Origin: Arthrobacter sp. ISL-95
GTDB taxonomy: Bacteria > Actinomycetota > Actinomycetes > Actinomycetales > Micrococcaceae
Direction of reading: 5' to 3'
Assembly (NCBI RefSeq): GCF_018613695.1
Contig: NZ_JAGGPR010000018.1
Span: 21,073 to 85,072 of the forward strand
Length of the DNA: 64,000 nucleotides
This document shows, in pieces, positions 1 to 8,054 of the stretch; the stretch's first letter is position 1, and every line of letters begins with the position of its first letter. Both the position numbers and the translations under genes were made by a program. Below the pieces are notes generated by a model. It was not told the origin of the DNA. It was given only the letters and a program-made list of their open reading frames with translations, and searched no databases.

Positions 1-1275
1 GACCACGATCCTCTGCACTGTGACCTCACTCAACCCGTCAGGCAGCGGGTACGCCGGAACCAACCAACCGTTCATTCTGAGCCGCTCCGAGAGATGGTGC
101 AGGTTCCAGTGCTCCGTGTGGCCGTCGCTGAGCTGCCACGCAAACACCGGAATGTCCGACCCATCGCTCCAGAGGGTGAACGCGTCCATTTCCCCGATCT
201 CGCTGGAGAGGTAAAGGGCCACATCCCGCGATGTCGCTTGGACGGACCTGTAGCCGGCAAAGCCAAGGCGGAGAAAAAGGTAGTACTGCAGCAACACCTG
301 GGCGCCGGGCCGGGAGAAGTTCAAGGCAAACGTGGGCATGTCCCCGCCGAGGTAGCTGACATGGAAGATCAGGTCCTCAGGCAGGGCTGCCGCATCCCGC
401 CACACCACCCATCCGAGACCGGGATACACCAGCCCGTACTTATGGCCCGAGGTGTTGATCGAAGCCACCCGGGGGAGCCGGAAGTCCCATACCGTTTCCG
501 GTTGCAGGAACGGTGCCACCATAGCTCCGGACGCCCCGTCTACATGGATGGGTATGTCCAGTCCGCGGCGTGCCTGGATCTCATCCAAGGCTTCCGAGAT
601 GAGTTCCACGGGTTCGTACTTACCGGTGTAAGTGACGCCCAGGATAGCGACCACGCCGATCGTGTTCTCGTCCACGTACTGGTCCAGGTCATGGCCATCC
701 AGTGTGGGGTGCTCGGCGGAGACCGGGACATAACGGGGCTCCACGTCCCAGTAATTGCAGAACTTCTCCCAGCACACCTGGACCGCGGAGCTGAGGATCA
801 GGTTGGGTTTGTCCGTGGACTTGCCGGCGGCGCGCCGGGCGTGTTGCCAGCGCCGTTTCAACGCCAGCCCGCCCAGCATGCAGGCCTCGGAGGAGCCGAT
901 GGTTGAGGTGCCGATGCTCTTCGCGGGATCCGGCGCATTCCACAGGTCCGCAAGCATCCGCCAGCACCTGGTTTCAATGAGCGCCGTTTGAGGGTATTCG
1001 TCCTTGTCGATCATGTTCTTGTCGAACGTTTCGGCATAGAGCCTTGATGCTTCAGGCTCCATCCACGTCCCCACGAACGTGGCCAGGTTCAGCCGCGCAT
1101 TGCCGTCAAGCATCGCTTCGTCGTGGACAACCTGGTAGGCCGTTCCCGGCAGGGATTCACCGTCCGGCAGGGTGAAACGCGGAAAAATGGTGGATTCGCC
1201 AGGCCTGCTGAACAAAGGATTAAGTTCGACGGCGGTGTCCGGTTCATGCTGTGACGCTCGGTGGGATCTGCTCAT
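1..1275 (-). CDS. gadB: Glutamate decarboxylase, 3' end outside the window
   Basis: A PLP-dependent group II decarboxylase that should convert L-glutamate to GABA, consuming a proton in the cytoplasm. The 425 visible codons run from ATG at 1275 off the left edge, so about 40 C-terminal residues of a usual 460-470 residue enzyme are missing. The PLP lysine is in TSGHKYG (Lys279), preceded by the HVDGASGAM segment that contacts the cofactor, and the N-terminal NARLNLATF motif is typical of GAD and not of aromatic amino acid decarboxylases. AAGGAG lies 7 bases before the ATG. No GABA antiporter gene is visible on this side. The family call is firm; the preference for glutamate is inferred from motifs. 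Confidence 0.9.
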   Translation of the reverse strand, partial: MSRSHRASQHEPDTAVELNPLFSRPGESTIFPRFTLPDGESLPGTAYQVVHDEAMLDGNARLNLATFVGTWMEPEASRLYAETFDKNMIDKDEYPQTALIETRCWRMLADLWNAPDPAKSIGTSTIGSSEACMLGGLALKRRWQHARRAAGKSTDKPNLILSSAVQVCWEKFCNYWDVEPRYVPVSAEHPTLDGHDLDQYVDENTIGVVAILGVTYTGKYEPVELISEALDEIQARRGLDIPIHVDGASGAMVAPFLQPETVWDFRLPRVASINTSGHKYGLVYPGLGWVVWRDAAALPEDLIFHVSYLGGDMPTFALNFSRPGAQVLLQYYLFLRLGFAGYRSVQATSRDVALYLSSEIGEMDAFTLWSDGSDIPVFAWQLSDGHTEHWNLHHLSERLRMNGWLVPAYPLPDGLSEVTVQRIVV

Positions 1276-1381
1276 ACGGCAACTCCTTGGGATCGTTCGC
1301 TCGCGGCGGGTCGCAACCTGTCTCCGGCTCACGCTACCGGTGACGGGCCGCTCACCCAAGCTCCCGGGTAGCCGGCTGTAA

Positions 1382-1413
1382 GCGCACGACGGCGGTAGCT
1401 CGCCGTCGTGCGC
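1382..1413. repeat. Dispersed palindrome, family A copy 1
   Basis: Perfect 13-bp stem GCGCACGACGGCG with the loop GTAGCT. The same stem core recurs at 14046-14089, 15703-15732, 22494-22523 and 29798-29843, each with a 6-base loop. This copy lies between two divergent genes, where neither gene needs a terminator, so it is better called a repetitive palindrome than a plain terminator. Confidence 0.8.
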
Positions 1414-1610
1414 AATCTACCTTGGCGTGCCGCAGAACTCAGCGGCCGCTGTTAAGCCGCTGTAAAGCGCCGGTTAGTCCAGAACCCCGACGCTGAATCT
1501 GCATTCGTCGCAGTTCAACGCCGTGGTGTCGAGATAGACGTCCAACTCGGGGTCCACGGATGGGGCCGCGATGCCGCCGGTTCTCACATTGGGGCTTGCC
1601 AAGCAAACAC

Positions 1611-1622
1611 TAAGCATGCTTA
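1611..1622. promoter_or_regulatory. 12-bp perfect palindrome upstream of the PRC-barrel gene
   Basis: TAAGCATGCTTA is a perfect palindrome 124 bases before the PRC-barrel ATG, in AT-rich sequence. Its position suits a dimeric repressor or activator site. No regulator for it is recognised nearby, so the role is a guess. Confidence 0.35.
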
Positions 1623-1746
1623 TTGTATTGGTGTTCCTTAAAGCTGACGGGTTGAATTCATTCCCCGTCCGGCGTCCGGAAACCATGCCTGGTGATGCAG
1701 CCCGCTTGGCAACCCACATAAGAGAACCGCATTCCAAGGAGACATC

Positions 1747-2238
1747 ATGCTCGCGAGGGAAAACATTGACCGTTTGATGGGCCTCAACGGAAACGTCCGC
1801 ACCACTGAAGGTGACAAGGTCGGCTCCATCGGTACGTTCTACACCGACGATGACACAGGCGAACCCACGTGGGTGACCGTCAAAACCGGTCTTTTCGGCA
1901 GTTCGGAATCGTTCATTCCGCTCCAGGAAGCAACGGTGGAAGGCGACGACGTCGTAGTGCCCTTCAGCAAGGACCACATCAAGGACGCTCCCCGCGTGGC
2001 CGAGGACGGTCACTTGGATCCGGGTGAGGAGAGCCGCCTTTACAACCACTACGGGCTCGAAGGGGAACGCGGCTTCAGCGGACACGATGACTACGCCGGC
2101 ACCACTACTGGCACTGTCGGAACCGCCGGCACTGTCGGAACCGCCGGCACTAGGGACGCAGTGGACACAGACGCCAACTACACCCGCGATGCGACACCAG
2201 CCGCGATGCCGACACCAGCCGCGGCGATGACGCCATGA
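1747..2238 (+). CDS. PRC-barrel domain protein (N-terminal part of a split PRC-barrel/DUF2382 gene)
   Basis: Residues 1-90 form a PRC-barrel domain (ENIDRLMG start, DDTGEPTWVTVKTG, then SFIPLQEA and VVVPFSKDHIKDAP), a small beta-barrel found in bacterial stress proteins and in photosynthetic reaction centre H subunits. The tail from about residue 118 carries an 18-base direct repeat (encoding GTVGTA twice) and then a stretch rich in Pro and Ala that looks out of frame. In relatives the PRC barrel and the DUF2382 domain are one protein. Here one C appears to be missing at about 2192, so this frame ends at 2238 and overlaps the next start. The mature protein is probably about 285 residues if the frame is restored. 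Soluble; role uncertain beyond stress association. Confidence 0.85.
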   Translation: MLARENIDRLMGLNGNVRTTEGDKVGSIGTFYTDDDTGEPTWVTVKTGLFGSSESFIPLQEATVEGDDVVVPFSKDHIKDAPRVAEDGHLDPGEESRLYNHYGLEGERGFSGHDDYAGTTTGTVGTAGTVGTAGTRDAVDTDANYTRDATPAAMPTPAAAMTP

Positions 2239-2606
2239 CGCGCTCGGAGGAGCGGCTGAACGTAGGCACGGAGAAGCAGGCCACGGGGCGGGCCCGCTTG
2301 CGCAAGTACATCACCACCGAAAACGTGACCACCACCGTCCCGGTGCAGCGTGAGGAAGTCCGCTTGGAGCGGGAACCCATTACGGACGCCAACGCGGGTG
2401 ACGCCATGTCCGGTGCGGATCTGACGGAAAGCGAACATGAGGTCACCCTCCACGAAGAGCGGCCAGTGGTGGAGAAGGAAACCGTTCCGGTGGAGCGCGT
2501 ACGCCTCGAAAAGGACACGGTCACTGATGACGTCCAGGTTGACGAAGAAGTCCGTAAGGAGCGGATCGAAACCGAGGGAACCGACGTAGACCAGAACAGG
2601 CGCTAA
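2235..2606 (+). CDS. DUF2382 domain protein (C-terminal part of the split gene)
   Basis: Starts at an ATG inside the end of the PRC-barrel frame and reads TRSEERLNVGTEKQATGRAR, followed by strongly charged repeats (TVPVQREEVRLEREPI, EVTLHEERPVVEKETVPVERV) that define DUF2382. No ribosome site of its own is visible before 2235 and the ATG is an internal methionine in fused homologues. Restoring one C near 2192 joins the two frames through the repeated peptide RDADTS. It is therefore most likely the C-terminal half of one protein and not a separate gene. DUF2382 proteins are linked to stress responses; the molecular role is unknown. Confidence 0.8.
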   Translation: MTRSEERLNVGTEKQATGRARLRKYITTENVTTTVPVQREEVRLEREPITDANAGDAMSGADLTESEHEVTLHEERPVVEKETVPVERVRLEKDTVTDDVQVDEEVRKERIETEGTDVDQNRR

Positions 2607-2612
2607 ACGCAT

Positions 2613-2673
2613 GTTGTGAGGCCCGCTCTGCGCCCCTAGAACTCGTATGAGTGCGCAGAGCGGGCCTCGCAAC
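2613..2673. terminator. Long inverted repeat / terminator, family B palindrome
   Basis: A 21-bp stem (GTTGTGAGGCCCGCTCTGCGC, one mismatch; right arm 2653-2673) closes a 19-base loop just after the DUF2382 stop. There is no T-run. The right arm closely resembles 57905-57925, so this may be a second dispersed palindrome family that also serves as a terminator. Confidence 0.65.
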
Positions 2674-2720
2674 GGCAGTTTGAGCTATCGCTGATGAACT
2701 GGTGATGGGACCATTGACTC

Positions 2721-2930
2721 ATGGGCGAACAAGAGAACGTGCAGCCCGCCGAGGGTGCAGCTGCAGGCAGCGCAATGTCAGAAGAACGGGGAGATCCCAC
2801 CACGCAGCAGATGCGGACCGTCGGCCAGCGCCGGCGTGAAGCCGAACGAAAGCTGGACCTTCATTTGCAGGAAGCGAGCCACAAAGGCGAAGCGACTGCT
2901 ACCGAAGGCGAGGATCATTCCGAAGTGTAG
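2721..2930 (+). CDS. Small charged hypothetical protein, 69 aa
   Basis: A short hydrophilic protein with an Ala/Gly/Glu-rich start and a central RTVGQRRREAERKLDLHLQE segment likely to be helical. The ribosome site is weak (GGTGATGGGA), and the last 32 bases overlap the convergent end of the GH15 gene. It lies behind the stress gene in the same direction. No family is recognised. Codon use looks native, so it is kept at moderate confidence. Confidence 0.45.
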   Translation: MGEQENVQPAEGAAAGSAMSEERGDPTTQQMRTVGQRRREAERKLDLHLQEASHKGEATATEGEDHSEV

Positions 2931-4758
2931 AGCCGCTGGCCCGCGCCGGATGCTTGGGTTTATGCAGCGGGGTGTCACTGCTGTGGGCTTCGCCTTGGTG
3001 AAGTTGCAGGGCGCTGTGAATCAGCGGGAAGTGGCTGAACGCTTGCGGGGTGTTGCCGAGTTGACGTCGGGTGCGCGGATCCCACTCCTCGCTGAGCAGC
3101 CCAACATCATTGCGAAGGCTGAGAAGACGCTCAAATAGCCGGGTTGCTTCCCCGGCGCGACCGATTCCCAGCAGCGCATCCACCAGCCAGAACGAACAGG
3201 CCAGGAAAACGCCCTCATCGCCCGGGAGTCCGTCGTGACCGGACTCGGTGCGATACCGGAGAACCAAGCCATCGTCCGTGAGGCCCTTTTGGATGGCCTC
3301 CACAGTTCCTGCAACACGGGGGTGTCGGTGCGGCAGGAAGCCGACCCGTGGAATCAGCAGCAGGCTCGCGTCCAATTCCGTACTGCCGTAGGACTGGACG
3401 AAGGTGTTGAGTTTCTCGTCGAAGCCCTTGGTCATGACATCCTTGTGGATCTCGCTGCGCAGTGCCGCCCACCTATCAGCAGGACCCGGCAGGCCGGATG
3501 TTCGTACGGCCTTGACCATACGGTCCGCCGCCACCCAAGCCATCACCTTGGAGTGGGTGAAGTGCCTTCGCGGTCCACGCATCTCCCATAGCCCGTTATC
3601 AGGCTGATCCCATGCGCCTTCCAAGTACTCCATCAACGCGATCTGGATATCCCAGGAGTTGTCCACCGTGCCGTCAGGGGACGCCGCCCGGGTCAGGGAA
3701 AGACCATCCAGCACCTCGCCCCATACATCCAACTGGAGCTGTGGGGCGGCGGCATTTCCGGTACGGACCGGTTGTGAACCTTCGTAACCGGAGAGCCAGG
3801 GGATGTCCGCTTCCGGGAGTCTCCTGGCGCCGTCGAGCCCGTACACAATCTGCAGCTCGGACGGGTCGCCGGCGATAGCCCGCAGCAGCCAATCCCGCCA
3901 AGCGGCGGCTTCTTCCGTGTAGCCCGCGGCGAGCAGTGACTGCAAGGTCAGGGTGGCGTCGCGCAGCCAGCAGTAGCGGTAATCCCAGTTGCGCGGGCCG
4001 CCCAGTTGCTCCGGCAGGGACGTAGTTGCGGCGGCCACAATGCCACCGGTAGGTGCATAAGTCAGGGCTTTGAGAGTAATCAGGGACCGCTCCACCGGCT
4101 CCTTGTATTTGCCGGTCATCTCGCTGCGGCCAGTCCATTCCAGCCAGAATTTCTCGGTTACGGAAACCGCCCGGAAGGGGTCGATCCGCCGCGGCTCCCG
4201 CTCGTGGCTGGGTGCCCAGCGCAGCACGAAGGGAACGCGCTCGCCCGCTCTCACCGTGAATTCGCTGAAGGTGCGCTTATCCCGGCCTTCCAAGGTGACC
4301 GGGGTGGTGAGGTACGCCGAGTCGGGGCCGGCCACCGCGCTGATGCCGTGCTCGCTATGGCGGACCCACGGCACAACGCGGCCGTAGTCGAAGCGCAGAA
4401 CCAGTTCCATCTGCATGGTCACCGCACCGGACAGTCCTTCGACAATGCGCACCAGATCCACGGCCTCGTCGCGGACGGGCATGAAATCGATGACGCGGAC
4501 CGAGCCTCCGTCAACTTCCCATTCCGTTTCCAGGATCAGCGTGTCCTCACGGTACTGACGGCGTGTGCAGTTGCCGCCGTCAGGTGTGCCGGTGGGTGCG
4601 AGTAGCCAGCGACCGGCGTCGGAATTATGCAGCAGAGCGGCGAAGCACGCCGGGGAATCGAAGCGCGGCAGGCACATCCAGTCGATGGAGCCGCTGCGCC
4701 CCACCAAGGCGGCCGTATTCAGGTCCCCGATGATGGCATAGTCCTCGATCCTGGCCAT
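2899..4758 (-). CDS. Glycoside hydrolase family 15 (glucoamylase/trehalase-like)
   Basis: 619 residues, the usual length for bacterial GH15 proteins. An N-terminal beta-sandwich domain (residues 1-200, beginning RIEDYAIIGDLNTAALVG) precedes an (alpha/alpha)6 barrel with the signature RNWDYRYCWLRD (256-267). The likely general acid is Glu392 in GLWEMRG and the general base is Glu557 or Glu558 in SEEWDP, followed by LGNTPQAFSH. There is no signal peptide, so it acts in the cytoplasm, probably on alpha-glucosidic linkages of storage glucan or trehalose; actinobacterial homologues include trehalases. GAGGGAG lies upstream of the ATG. Substrate cannot be fixed from the sequence. Confidence 0.88.
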   Translation of the reverse strand: MARIEDYAIIGDLNTAALVGRSGSIDWMCLPRFDSPACFAALLHNSDAGRWLLAPTGTPDGGNCTRRQYREDTLILETEWEVDGGSVRVIDFMPVRDEAVDLVRIVEGLSGAVTMQMELVLRFDYGRVVPWVRHSEHGISAVAGPDSAYLTTPVTLEGRDKRTFSEFTVRAGERVPFVLRWAPSHEREPRRIDPFRAVSVTEKFWLEWTGRSEMTGKYKEPVERSLITLKALTYAPTGGIVAAATTSLPEQLGGPRNWDYRYCWLRDATLTLQSLLAAGYTEEAAAWRDWLLRAIAGDPSELQIVYGLDGARRLPEADIPWLSGYEGSQPVRTGNAAAPQLQLDVWGEVLDGLSLTRAASPDGTVDNSWDIQIALMEYLEGAWDQPDNGLWEMRGPRRHFTHSKVMAWVAADRMVKAVRTSGLPGPADRWAALRSEIHKDVMTKGFDEKLNTFVQSYGSTELDASLLLIPRVGFLPHRHPRVAGTVEAIQKGLTDDGLVLRYRTESGHDGLPGDEGVFLACSFWLVDALLGIGRAGEATRLFERLLSLRNDVGLLSEEWDPRTRRQLGNTPQAFSHFPLIHSALQLHQGEAHSSDTPLHKPKHPARASGSTLRNDPRLR

Positions 4759-4857
4759 GAACTTTAACTCCCTCGCTCGGCATCGTCAGCTATGCCCGAC
4801 CGTACCCCCTGGGGCTGAGTGCCTCCAATGAGACTCGCGCCTCCTGCGGGAGGGCTT

Positions 4858-5519
4858 TTATTCGGTGCCGGCTTTCAAGCGTTCAAGGCCATCCAAGAGG
4901 AGGTTGAGGCCGAACTCAAACTCGTCGCCGAAGTCGTAGCCGGGTTTGAGGACATGCTCGACGGCGATCTCCACCATCCGCGGATACTCGCCGGTGGAGA
5001 AAGGCTCCATGATGGGTTTGGTGATTTCGGCGGCGGTGTCGTGGCCCTCGAACGGCAGGGCAGCTTCCTGGATGGCAAATCCGTAGATGAAGCTGTCCAG
5101 CAGGGCATAGGCGTGGGCTGTCAGTTGCACGGAGAAGCCGGCTTCCCGCAACGTGGAGAGGGTCGCTTCATGGTGCCGGAGTGTGGCCGGGCCCGGGGCG
5201 GACGGGCTCTCCAGCAGCCCGACTGCCCACGGGTGGCGCCTCAGCGCTGACCGCACTCCGTTAGCCCTCCGCTGCATTTCTTCGCGCCAATCTCCCCCGG
5301 CGTCGGCAGGGTGATTTCACTGAAGACCATGTCCACGATGCCGTCCAGGATCTCGTCCTTGTTGGCTACGTAGTAGTAGAGGGACATGGGTTTGGTTCCC
5401 ATGCTTTGTGCGAGCGTGCGGATGGTCAGGGCAGCGATCCCGGACTGGTCCGCGAGAGCGACGGCGCACTCGAGGACGCGTTCCCGGCTGAGGGGGCGGC
5501 GCTGGGGTACTGCGGTCAT
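4858..5519 (-). pseudogene. TetR-family regulator broken by a one-base frameshift
   Basis: The first frame from ATG 5519 encodes an intact TetR helix-turn-helix (LTIRTLAQSMGTKPMSLYYYVANKDEIL). It then runs out of frame at PTPGE and stops at 5241. The expected continuation DWREEMQRRANGVRSAL and the whole TetR_C ligand-binding domain are found one frame away, ending at 4858. Inserting one base in the run of five C at 5294-5298 (G on the coding strand) rebuilds a normal protein of about 220 residues. GGAG lies 5-6 bases upstream of the start. It is either a recent loss or a sequencing under-call; the target genes are unknown. Confidence 0.8.
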
Positions 5520-5973
5520 GTAGTCTCCGTGTTGAGTGTGGGGCTGGTAGCCGGCGTGAGGCTCTAGCCGTTGCGGTGGCCGTGCACAGCCTGCGGTCGC
5601 TGAGGTGCTACCTTAACGAACTTCAACGTTTCTGGTGTGGGCTGGGTGGTGGGTTTTGGGTGATCGCTGGGAGTACCCCGACGTGAATCCCCCTGCCGCT
5701 TGAGAACACTTCCGGCACTCATGGTTCCTGTGCCTGTCATGCCCCGGCCCCGCTCAGCCAGTGGGTGGCGTCAAGGCTGAAAGAACCCGGCCCCGCCCCC
5801 ACGGTGCGACGGCAACGGCAGTCTTGGATGCTTCTATATACGTCAAGCGGTCATTCTGGCTTCGCGTTGGCGCTTAGGAGCAGAATTCGTGGGACATCTG
5901 GGTTGCTATCTGGCGTCCAGAGGAGCGCTACCGCGACCCATGAGAGGAGGACGGCCGGCAAGGGGGTGAGTAG
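5520..5973. other. Intergenic region, no gene seen
   Basis: About 450 bases between the TetR start and the stop of the orphan membrane gene. No frame has both convincing composition and a ribosome site. The part next to 5519 must hold the TetR promoter. No clear operator dyad was found. Confidence 0.5.
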
Positions 5974-6636
5974 TCACACGGACCGCCATTTGTATCCCCG
6001 AATCATCATGAAAACCATCTTCACGTTGGTAAGTCGGGCGAGCCTACTGAATCGGGTGTTTATGTATTTTATGTGCGGCCACTCGTGGGGGACTTCGCCG
6101 GGTTTGCTGTCCAGCGCTTTGTCGATTGCAGCTTGGTAGGTCGCATTGAGAGCTTTCTTGGAGGACAGCATTGAGCGGCCTCCATCAGTCTTTATGAAGT
6201 CTTCCAGCCAAGTCTTGCGGCGCGCGAGTGCGAACTGTTTCAGATCCTCGTCTTCTGCCCAGGATTTGTGTAAGTCACTGTAGAGGTCGTTGAGGGTGTC
6301 CGGGCTTTCACTGGCTAGTTCGAGTCGGTATGTAACTAGTGCTGCGGCAATCACCACTATCAAGGTGAGGGCGGGAGTGTAGCTCGGAACCCCAGGTGCG
6401 TTTTGTTGTGTAAATCCAGGAAAAACGAGCACAATTGCGGCCAGGCTGGCGGCACCCGTTGTGAGTATGACCTTGATGACGTTGGTGATGTATTGCTTGC
6501 GTTGGTTCTCCGTGAGACCAACCACGCGCTGTTTATAGAAGAGGACTTCGATAAGTCCGACGAGGACCGAAATCGCGGCGAGACAGATGACGAAACTCGC
6601 GACAAGGGTCGCAACTATAAAGAGTGGCTGGTCCAT
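5974..6636 (-). CDS. Orphan membrane protein with three predicted helices
   Basis: 220 residues. Three hydrophobic segments at about 5-30, 48-72 and 86-103 are followed by a long charged cytoplasmic-type tail with many Lys, Asp and Trp (DLYSDLHKSWAEDED, ARRKTWLEDFIK). A basic loop FYKQRVVGLTENQRKQY separates the first two helices. AAGGAA lies before the ATG. The gene is visibly richer in A and T than its neighbours and sits at the edge of a decayed accessory region, which suggests it arrived by transfer. The two-helix plus tail layout recalls SMODS/SLATT-type small membrane sensors, but that resemblance is only architectural. No family is assigned. Confidence 0.7.
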   Translation of the reverse strand: MDQPLFIVATLVASFVICLAAISVLVGLIEVLFYKQRVVGLTENQRKQYITNVIKVILTTGAASLAAIVLVFPGFTQQNAPGVPSYTPALTLIVVIAAALVTYRLELASESPDTLNDLYSDLHKSWAEDEDLKQFALARRKTWLEDFIKTDGGRSMLSSKKALNATYQAAIDKALDSKPGEVPHEWPHIKYINTRFSRLARLTNVKMVFMMIRGYKWRSV

Positions 6637-6840
6637 GGATTCCTTAATTGAGGTACACGCCGGATGGTTGATATTCCAGGTTGTGCATGATCGCCGGTCG
6701 CTGTTGGTGACTTGTGCTCTGGTGGTGCTCTGGCGATTGTGTGCAACCGGTCAGCTGGGTCCCGTCGTCCACATGTGTGCGGGAAAAGCCCGAAGGATTT
6801 AGCTTTTGCCGTGCCCATGATGCTCCTATAGCCGTCAAAT

Positions 6841-7014
6841 CTACGTTTGGCGACCATGAACTGGGTCCACTGGTACAACACAGAGCAGATGCACAGCACC
6901 TTGTCCATGATCCCGCCCGACGAGTTCGAGCAGAACTACTATGCTCAAAATAGACGCCTCATCAGACGACGAGGCCACCAGCAAGAAGACGGCCTAAAAC
7001 CCGGTACGGTTTAA
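6841..7014 (+). pseudogene. IS3-type transposase remnant (C-terminal end of OrfB)
   Basis: One frame reads LATMNWVHWYNTEQMHSTLS, then MIPPDEFEQNYYAQ, which matches the C-terminal end of IS3-family OrfB integrase domains (the WYN...H..LG..P.E.E..YY pattern). No catalytic core, OrfA or terminal inverted repeat is present. The frame ends at TAA 7012-7014, within the start of the broken cold-shock gene, so the two are joined at a deletion or insertion scar. Confidence 0.7.
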
Positions 7015-7016
7015 CA

Positions 7017-7211
7017 GGTACCGTCAAGTGGTTCAACTCCGAAAAGGGCTTTGGTTTCATTGCCCCTGACGACGGAAGCGCTGACGTGTTCGCACACTAT
7101 TCGGCAATCGCATCCAGCGGTTACAAGTCCCTGGACGAGAACCAGAAGGTTCAGTTCGACATCACCCAGGGCCTCAAAGGCCCCTAGGCTGAGAACATCC
7201 AGCCGCTCTAG
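7017..7211 (+). pseudogene. Cold-shock protein gene without start and with a nonsense codon
   Basis: The frame gives GTVKWFNSEKGFGFIAPDDG, then SADVFAHYSAIASSGYKSL and DENQKVQFDITQGLKGP: a CspA-type nucleic-acid-binding OB fold with the RNP1-like KGFGFI and the VFAHYSAI segment. The usual Met-Ala before TGTVKWF is missing because the sequence joins transposase-derived DNA. The codon after KGP is TAG at 7185-7187 where homologues have Gln, and the frame resumes with AENIQPL and a second stop. It is a clear pseudogene. Confidence 0.85.
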
Positions 7212-7619
7212 CAACCCCCGAGAGACTGGTGAGCCGTTGCGGCCGGCCAGTCTCTTGCTGCGTCCGGGCCTTTCACACTCCCATTCCACCGCGGGACTGT
7301 GGAAATAACTGTGTATCCGGCTCGACACGCCGGGCGAGGCAACGGCGAACTTTCTGCCATCACGGCGCGGCAGCGACACTGGGACGCCAGCCGGAGTGGT
7401 GATGCTGCCGATCCGGCCCGGGGGCATCGGCATGCCCCTGGCCGCACTCCACCGGCTCAATTCCGCGCCGGAACAGCTCGAACGCGCGCTGGGCGGCGCG
7501 GTCTGTGACGGACTGGCCCACCTGCACCAGGACGGCTACCGGCTGCCCGCCTGACGCCTCGTTACGGACCGGCGCCGTCCGGATGGCATACTTTCAGGTG
7601 ACTGGAACCGGGGACGTTT
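7212..7619. other. Mostly non-coding stretch with a possible gene fragment
   Basis: An open frame near 7310-7554 on the plus strand ends with PGGIGMPLAALHRL and VCDGLAHLHQDGYRLPA. It has no start codon with a ribosome site and no recognised family. Given the surrounding decay it is probably the tail of a lost gene. Nothing else was seen. Confidence 0.4.
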
Positions 7620-8051
7620 ATGAGAATCGTGCTGTACATTATCTGGGCGCTGTTTGTTGCCACCGCCACTTACCTGCTCGTCAAACACCTGCGGCAAACA
7701 AAGCGGCATGAACAGCAGATCGCCAGCTGGCCCAAAGTGCAGGCCACTGTGACAGGCAACGTGGGGGGCTGGACAAACGGCGGCGGCGGAGGCACCCGAA
7801 GCCGGGTCTTTTACCCCACCTACCAGTTCGTTCACCCGAACGGAGCCCTGCATGCCGGTGAATCCGAGGTTTCGTACCGCAACCAGCAGGAACCGGGATC
7901 GCTCCTGAATGTGGCCTACAACCCGGCGAATCCCAACCAGTCGTTCGAGGTATCCTCCGAATCCAAGGCGGTGGTCGGGTGCCTGATCCCGGTCTTCGCA
8001 CTTTTCGCCCTGTTGCTGTTCTGGTTTGCCGGCGCCTTCCCGCTGGGCTGA
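7620..8051 (+). CDS. DUF3592 membrane protein, first of a tandem pair
   Basis: 143 residues. An N-terminal helix (residues 2-23) and a C-terminal helix (about 118-140) flank a central beta-rich domain (ASWPKVQATVTGNV, YPTYQFVHPNG, YNPANPNQS) typical of DUF3592. It is followed after 3 bases by a paralogue of the same length, so the two arose by duplication and may form a complex. The start is the ATG at 7620, after GGGGA. Function is unknown in this family. Confidence 0.8.
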   Translation: MRIVLYIIWALFVATATYLLVKHLRQTKRHEQQIASWPKVQATVTGNVGGWTNGGGGGTRSRVFYPTYQFVHPNGALHAGESEVSYRNQQEPGSLLNVAYNPANPNQSFEVSSESKAVVGCLIPVFALFALLLFWFAGAFPLG

Positions 8052-8054
8052 ACC

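Larger units (their letters stand above)
1276..1746. other. Divergent intergenic region between gadB and the PRC-barrel gene
   Basis: About 470 bases without a convincing gene on either strand. It holds a dispersed palindrome at 1382-1413, a 12-bp perfect palindrome at 1611-1622, and then AT-richer sequence that probably carries the promoter of the PRC-barrel gene. An antisense reading frame over 1474-2085 is a shadow of the gene on the other strand. Confidence 0.6.

Noticed and set aside
2185..2240. Programmed ribosomal frameshift joining the PRC-barrel and DUF2382 frames
   Set aside because: No slippery heptamer or downstream pseudoknot is evident, and the fault lies in a tandem repeat where one unit is simply one base short.
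4830..4860. A terminator GCCTCC-TGC-GGGAGGGC followed by TTTT
   Set aside because: The T-run is on the plus strand, whereas both flanking genes are on the minus strand; it may be chance, so it was not listed.
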